Part shown: one piece after another, positions 60,419 through 64,000 of the stretch
Numbering within the stretch: the stretch's first letter is position 1
Layout of the letters: each line of letters opens with the position of its first letter
Origin: Rhodobacter sp.
GTDB lineage: Bacteria > Pseudomonadota > Alphaproteobacteria > Rhodobacterales > Rhodobacteraceae
Direction of reading: 5' to 3'
NCBI GenBank assembly: GCA_020637515.1
Contig: JACKKG010000001.1
Location: forward strand, 2,882,501-2,946,500
Length of the DNA stretch: 64,000 nt
Notes under the pieces: model-generated
What the model was told of the DNA's origin: nothing
Database searches by the model: none
Seen by the model: the letters and a program-made list of their open reading frames with translations, nothing else
Position numbers and translations under genes: made by a program

Positions 60419-63400
60419 TCAGGACAGGCCCGGCGGCCGCCTGAGGTCCAGCGTCAGCGGAAACTCGGGGTGCGGCGTTTCGGGCGCGGGGCGATACTGC
60501 CCCGGTGTATGGCCGGAAGGTTCGAACCGCGCAAGCCTGCGGGCCTCGGCCTCGTAGGCATTGACGGGAAAGGTGTCATACGCCCGCCCGCCGGGATGGG
60601 CGACGTGATAGGTGCACCCCGCCAGCGCCCGCCCCGTCCAGTCGTCATAGAGGTCGATCACAAGGGGCGTGTTCACCGGCAACACCGGGTGCAGCGATTC
60701 GGGCGGTTGCCAGGCCTTGTAGCGCACCCCGCCGACGCTGACGCCCGCCGTCGCGGTGCGCGTCAGCGGCACCGGCCGGCGGTTCACCATCAGGCGGAAC
60801 CGGTCCTGATGCAGCGTCGTCAGCTTCAGTTGCAGGCGCTCGACCGAACTGTCGGTGTAGCGCACCGTGCCGCCGATGGCGCCGGTCTCGCCCAGAACGT
60901 GCCAGGGCTCCAGCGCCTGACGGACCTCCAGATGCGCGCCCTCGGCCTCGATCTGGCCGCAGAAGGGAAAGCGGAACTCGGCCTGGGCCTCGAACCAGAC
61001 CGGATCCAGATCGAAGCCGTGCCCGCGCAGGTCGCCCAGCAGGGCGAGCAGGTCCTCCCACAGGAAATGGGGCAGCATGAACCGGTCGTGCAGCACCGTG
61101 CCCCAGCGCACCGGGCGGCCCTCGACCGGCGCCTTCCAGCACCGCGCGATGATCGCCCGCAGCAGCAATTGCTGCGCCAGGCTCATGCGCGGATGGGGCG
61201 GCATCTCGAATCCGCGAAACTCGACCAGACCCAGGCGGCCGGTCGGGCCATCGGGCGAATAAAGCTTGTCGATGCAGATCTCGGCGCGATGGGTGTTGCC
61301 CGTGACATCGGTCAGCATGTTCCTGAGCAGTCGGTCCACCAGCCAGGCCGGCGGCAACGCCCCGCCATGCACCGGGTCGCCGATCTGCGCCAGCGCGATT
61401 TCCAGTTCGTAAAGCGTGTCGTGGCGGGCCTCGTCGATGCGGGGCGCCTGACTGGTCGGGCCGATGAACAGCCCCGAGAACAGATAGCTGAGCGCGGGAT
61501 GCCGCTGCCAGATCAGGATCAGCGATTTCAGCAGGTCGGGCCGGCGCAGGAAGGGGCTGTCCAGCGTCGTCGCCCCGCCGACCACCACATGGTTGCCGCC
61601 GCCGGTGCCGGTGTGGCGCCCGTCGATCATGAACTTGTCCGCGCCCAGGCGGGACTGTCGCGCCGCGTCATAGATCGCCTCGGTGGTGGCGACGCATTCG
61701 TCCCAGCTGTGGGCGGGGTGAATGTTCACCTCGATCACGCCGGGATCGGGGGCGACGCGGATCACGTTCAGGCGCGGGTCGTTCGGCGGCGCGTAGCCTT
61801 CGATATGGATGGGCAGCGACAGTTCCGCCGCCGTCGCCTCGGCCGTGGCGATCAGGTCGAGGTAATCGTCCAGCGTGTCGCACGGCGGCATGAACAGACA
61901 CAGGCGCCCGTCGCGCGGCTCCAGCGCCATCGCGGTGCGCACATGGCCGCCGTCCGGGTCCACGCCGTCGCCCAGGTGCAGGTCCTGCGGCTGATAGGCC
62001 TGGCGCGGAGTGGTTTCGGTGGCGCCGGGACGGGCCGCCTGCGTGTGGCCCGGGCTGAGGGGCGGACGCCGCACGGCCGCGTCGGCCTCGTCCCGGGCGA
62101 TGCGGGCCAGTTCGTCCTCCACGGCCTTGCGGCGTTCGGCCCGGCGCGCCTCGAAATCGGGCAGCGGACCCACAGGCGCGGTCGGATCGGCGGGAAAGGC
62201 ATAGGGGTATTGCGCGGGCGGCACATAGGGCAAGGCGCCCAGCGGCAGGCGAAAGCCCACCGGGCTGTCACCGGGGATCAGGAAGATCTTGCCGCGCCGG
62301 GGTTTCCACAATTCGGACCGCCAGCGCGCCGGCCGATCGGCGGCCTGCCACCACCGCTGGATGGGCAGCACATAGCCCGACGGTTCGGTCAGGCCCCGGT
62401 TGAACACGCGGGCATAGCGCGCGCGGTCCTCGGGGTTCTTCAGGCGCGCATTCTCGGGGGTGACGTTGGGCGGCAGGTTCGCTTCCTTGAGGATCCATTC
62501 GGCCGGGTCCTCGAAGGCCGGTTGCGCAAAGCCGGGATCGAGGCCCAGGTTCTTTGCAAAAGCCGACAGGAAGGCCCCCGCCTGTTCCGCGCCGACCGCG
62601 GGCGCGCCGGTCTCGCGCGCGACCAGATCGGGGTTCTGCCAGACCGGCACCCCGTCGCGCCGCCAATAGAGCGAGAAGGTCCAGCGCGGCAGGCTTTCGC
62701 CGGGATACCATTTGCCCTGCCCGTAATGCAGGAACCCGCCCGGCGCGAAGCGGCTGCGCAGGCGGCGGATCAGATCGTCCGCCAGCCCGCGCTTGGCCGG
62801 GCCGACGGCCTCGGTGTTCCATTCCGCGCTTTCAAAGTCGTCCACCGACACGAAGGTCGGCTCGCCGCCCATCGTCAGGCGCACGTCGCCCGCCTCCAGC
62901 TCGGTATCGATCCGTCGGCCCAGTGCGTTGAGCCGGTCCCAGGCCTCGTCCGAGAAGGGTCTGGTGATGCGCGGATGTTCCGCGACCCGCTGGACCGTCA
63001 TGTCGAATTCGAAGTCGGTCCTGGGCGTTCCGACGGCGGAAAACCCGCCCGAAATCGGCGCGGCGTTGCGGAAATGCGGGGTCGCGGCCAGCGGGATATG
63101 GCTTTCGCCGGTCAGCAACCCCGAGGTCGGGTCCAACCCGATCCACCCCGCGCCCGGCAAGAAGACCTCGCACCAGGCGTGCAGGTCGGTGAAGTCGCGC
63201 TCGGTCCCCGAGGGGCCGTCGAGCGATTTCACGTCCGGCGTCAACTGGATCAGATAGCCCGAGACAAAGCGCGCCGCGAACCCCAGATGGCGCAGCACCT
63301 GCACCAGCAACCAACTGGAATCGCGGCAACTGCCCGACTGGCTGCGCAGCGTCTCCTCGGGCGTCTGAACGCCGGGCTCCATGCGGATCGTATAGTTGAC

Positions 63401-63865
63401 GGTGTTGGCGATGCGGGCGTTCAGCGCAACCAGCAGATCCACCGTGCGCGTGCGGCTGAAATCCAGCGACCCGATCAGTTGCGCCAGCTTCGGCCCCTCG
63501 GGCTCGGGCGTGCGGTAGATCGACAGGTCCTCGCGCAGGTCCTCGGGGTAGTCGAAGGGCCAGAACTCGGCGCTGTCCTCGACGAAAAAGTCGAACGGGT
63601 TGTAGACCGTCATGTCGGCGGTCAGATCGACCTCGATCCGGAATTCGGTCACGGGGTCGGGGAACACGAAGCGCGCCAGCCAGTTGCCATAGGGGTCCTG
63701 CTGGTGGTTCACGAAATGCCCGCCGGGGCTGACCTTGAGCGAATGCGCGATCACCCGGGTGCGGCTGTGCGGGGCCGGGCGCAGCCGGATGATCTGCGGG
63801 CCCAGCGTCACCGGCCGGTCATAGGTGTAATGCGTCAGGTGATGGATCGAGGCGAAGATGGCCAT
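60419..63865 (-). CDS. Giant transglutaminase-like / DUF2126 protein
   Basis: 1148 residues. The N-terminal part is a transglutaminase-like domain: HHLTHYTYDRPVTLGPQIIRLRPAPH, then Cys180 (SGSCRDSSW), His229 (LHAWCEVF) and Asp245 (GLDPTSG). The rest is DUF2126, a large region of the glutamine-synthetase-like amidoligase type (TMGGEPTFVSVDDF; HTGTGGGNHVVVGG; FRGFEMPPHPRMSLAQQ). Start at MAIFASIHHLTHY; the frame upstream lacks protein character. First gene of the cassette, 16 bases before the ATP-grasp gene. 135 bases to the right edge hold nothing further. Confidence 0.9.
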   Translation of the reverse strand: MAIFASIHHLTHYTYDRPVTLGPQIIRLRPAPHSRTRVIAHSLKVSPGGHFVNHQQDPYGNWLARFVFPDPVTEFRIEVDLTADMTVYNPFDFFVEDSAEFWPFDYPEDLREDLSIYRTPEPEGPKLAQLIGSLDFSRTRTVDLLVALNARIANTVNYTIRMEPGVQTPEETLRSQSGSCRDSSWLLVQVLRHLGFAARFVSGYLIQLTPDVKSLDGPSGTERDFTDLHAWCEVFLPGAGWIGLDPTSGLLTGESHIPLAATPHFRNAAPISGGFSAVGTPRTDFEFDMTVQRVAEHPRITRPFSDEAWDRLNALGRRIDTELEAGDVRLTMGGEPTFVSVDDFESAEWNTEAVGPAKRGLADDLIRRLRSRFAPGGFLHYGQGKWYPGESLPRWTFSLYWRRDGVPVWQNPDLVARETGAPAVGAEQAGAFLSAFAKNLGLDPGFAQPAFEDPAEWILKEANLPPNVTPENARLKNPEDRARYARVFNRGLTEPSGYVLPIQRWWQAADRPARWRSELWKPRRGKIFLIPGDSPVGFRLPLGALPYVPPAQYPYAFPADPTAPVGPLPDFEARRAERRKAVEDELARIARDEADAAVRRPPLSPGHTQAARPGATETTPRQAYQPQDLHLGDGVDPDGGHVRTAMALEPRDGRLCLFMPPCDTLDDYLDLIATAEATAAELSLPIHIEGYAPPNDPRLNVIRVAPDPGVIEVNIHPAHSWDECVATTEAIYDAARQSRLGADKFMIDGRHTGTGGGNHVVVGGATTLDSPFLRRPDLLKSLILIWQRHPALSYLFSGLFIGPTSQAPRIDEARHDTLYELEIALAQIGDPVHGGALPPAWLVDRLLRNMLTDVTGNTHRAEICIDKLYSPDGPTGRLGLVEFRGFEMPPHPRMSLAQQLLLRAIIARCWKAPVEGRPVRWGTVLHDRFMLPHFLWEDLLALLGDLRGHGFDLDPVWFEAQAEFRFPFCGQIEAEGAHLEVRQALEPWHVLGETGAIGGTVRYTDSSVERLQLKLTTLHQDRFRLMVNRRPVPLTRTATAGVSVGGVRYKAWQPPESLHPVLPVNTPLVIDLYDDWTGRALAGCTYHVAHPGGRAYDTFPVNAYEAEARRLARFEPSGHTPGQYRPAPETPHPEFPLTLDLRRPPGLS

Positions 63866-64000
63866 GCGCGGTCCCCGTGGGTGTGTCGCCACCATGTTAG
63901 GGGCCTGCGCGCCAACCGCCAGCCCCAAGCGCCGTTTCGGGGGGCCGGACCGCCCGATCGGCGGGCAACGGCCCGAAAAAGTGGCACAGGCTGTGCGCAA

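Noticed and set aside
1..64000. Insertion sequences or transposase genes
   Set aside because: No transposase motif or terminal inverted repeats with target duplications were found; the inverted repeats seen are terminators or operators by position.

Overview
The window is GC-rich (about two-thirds G+C by eye), with densely packed genes and many ATGA or GTGA stop/start overlaps. Together with a pcm-tolC-PopZ-like gene run, an flhA-fliR-flhB flagellar export block, TRAP and Dpp-type ABC importers and a fused MrpA-MrpB antiporter subunit, this points to an alphaproteobacterium, most likely Rhodobacterales. That is inference from gene content; no rRNA lies in the window.

Layout. 1-7.3 kb holds core genes: transketolase (cut by the left edge), a PopZ-like protein, a TolC-type outer-membrane protein, an isoaspartyl methyltransferase-like protein, a glutathione S-transferase, MscL and one unknown. 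7.4-13.4 kb is a six-gene Mrp/Pha cation/proton antiporter operon on the minus strand. 13.6-14.3 kb carries a cold-shock protein and a secreted SH3-like protein. 14.5-19.6 kb is a translationally coupled flagellar export block (lytic transglycosylase, flhA, fliR, flhB, a FliJ-like protein). 19.7-34.9 kb is a divergent pair of operons for scavenging amide-linked nitrogen compounds: on the minus strand an ArgE-like deacylase, a class I glutamine amidotransferase, an FAD amine oxidase and three tandem M20D amidohydrolases; on the plus strand a Dpp-type ABC importer and a hydantoinase/oxoprolinase.

34.97-39.4 kb is a tRNA-Ser(TGA) followed by a composite of accessory fragments: an operon whose second gene is a Cas4-like PD-(D/E)XK nuclease with a Cas4-like cysteine pattern, a truncated third gene joined in frame to a truncated phage-type ATPase, and, on the other strand, a damaged unknown gene and the C-terminal third of a type I restriction specificity subunit. 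This is the best candidate here for an undescribed (now broken) system.

39.4-57.1 kb looks like a catabolic region for an unidentified, probably cyclic or aromatic substrate: P450, three SDRs, ThuA-like and VOC proteins, a Rieske oxygenase with a SnoaL-like partner, a TRAP importer, a NIPSNAP protein, two amidohydrolases and a MarR regulator. An arsenic operon (acr3, an arsR-arsC fusion, GAPDH, arsJ) sits inside it. Two near-identical 27-bp palindromes, about 9 kb apart on either side of the arsenic genes, suggest that one regulator controls both parts. The arsR-arsC gene has its own palindrome over its start codon.

57.1-63.9 kb is the conserved cassette of a transglutaminase-like protein, a circularly permuted ATP-grasp/alpha-E fusion and a giant transglutaminase/DUF2126 protein, whose biochemical role is still not settled. 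No CRISPR array, rRNA or intact insertion sequence was seen.
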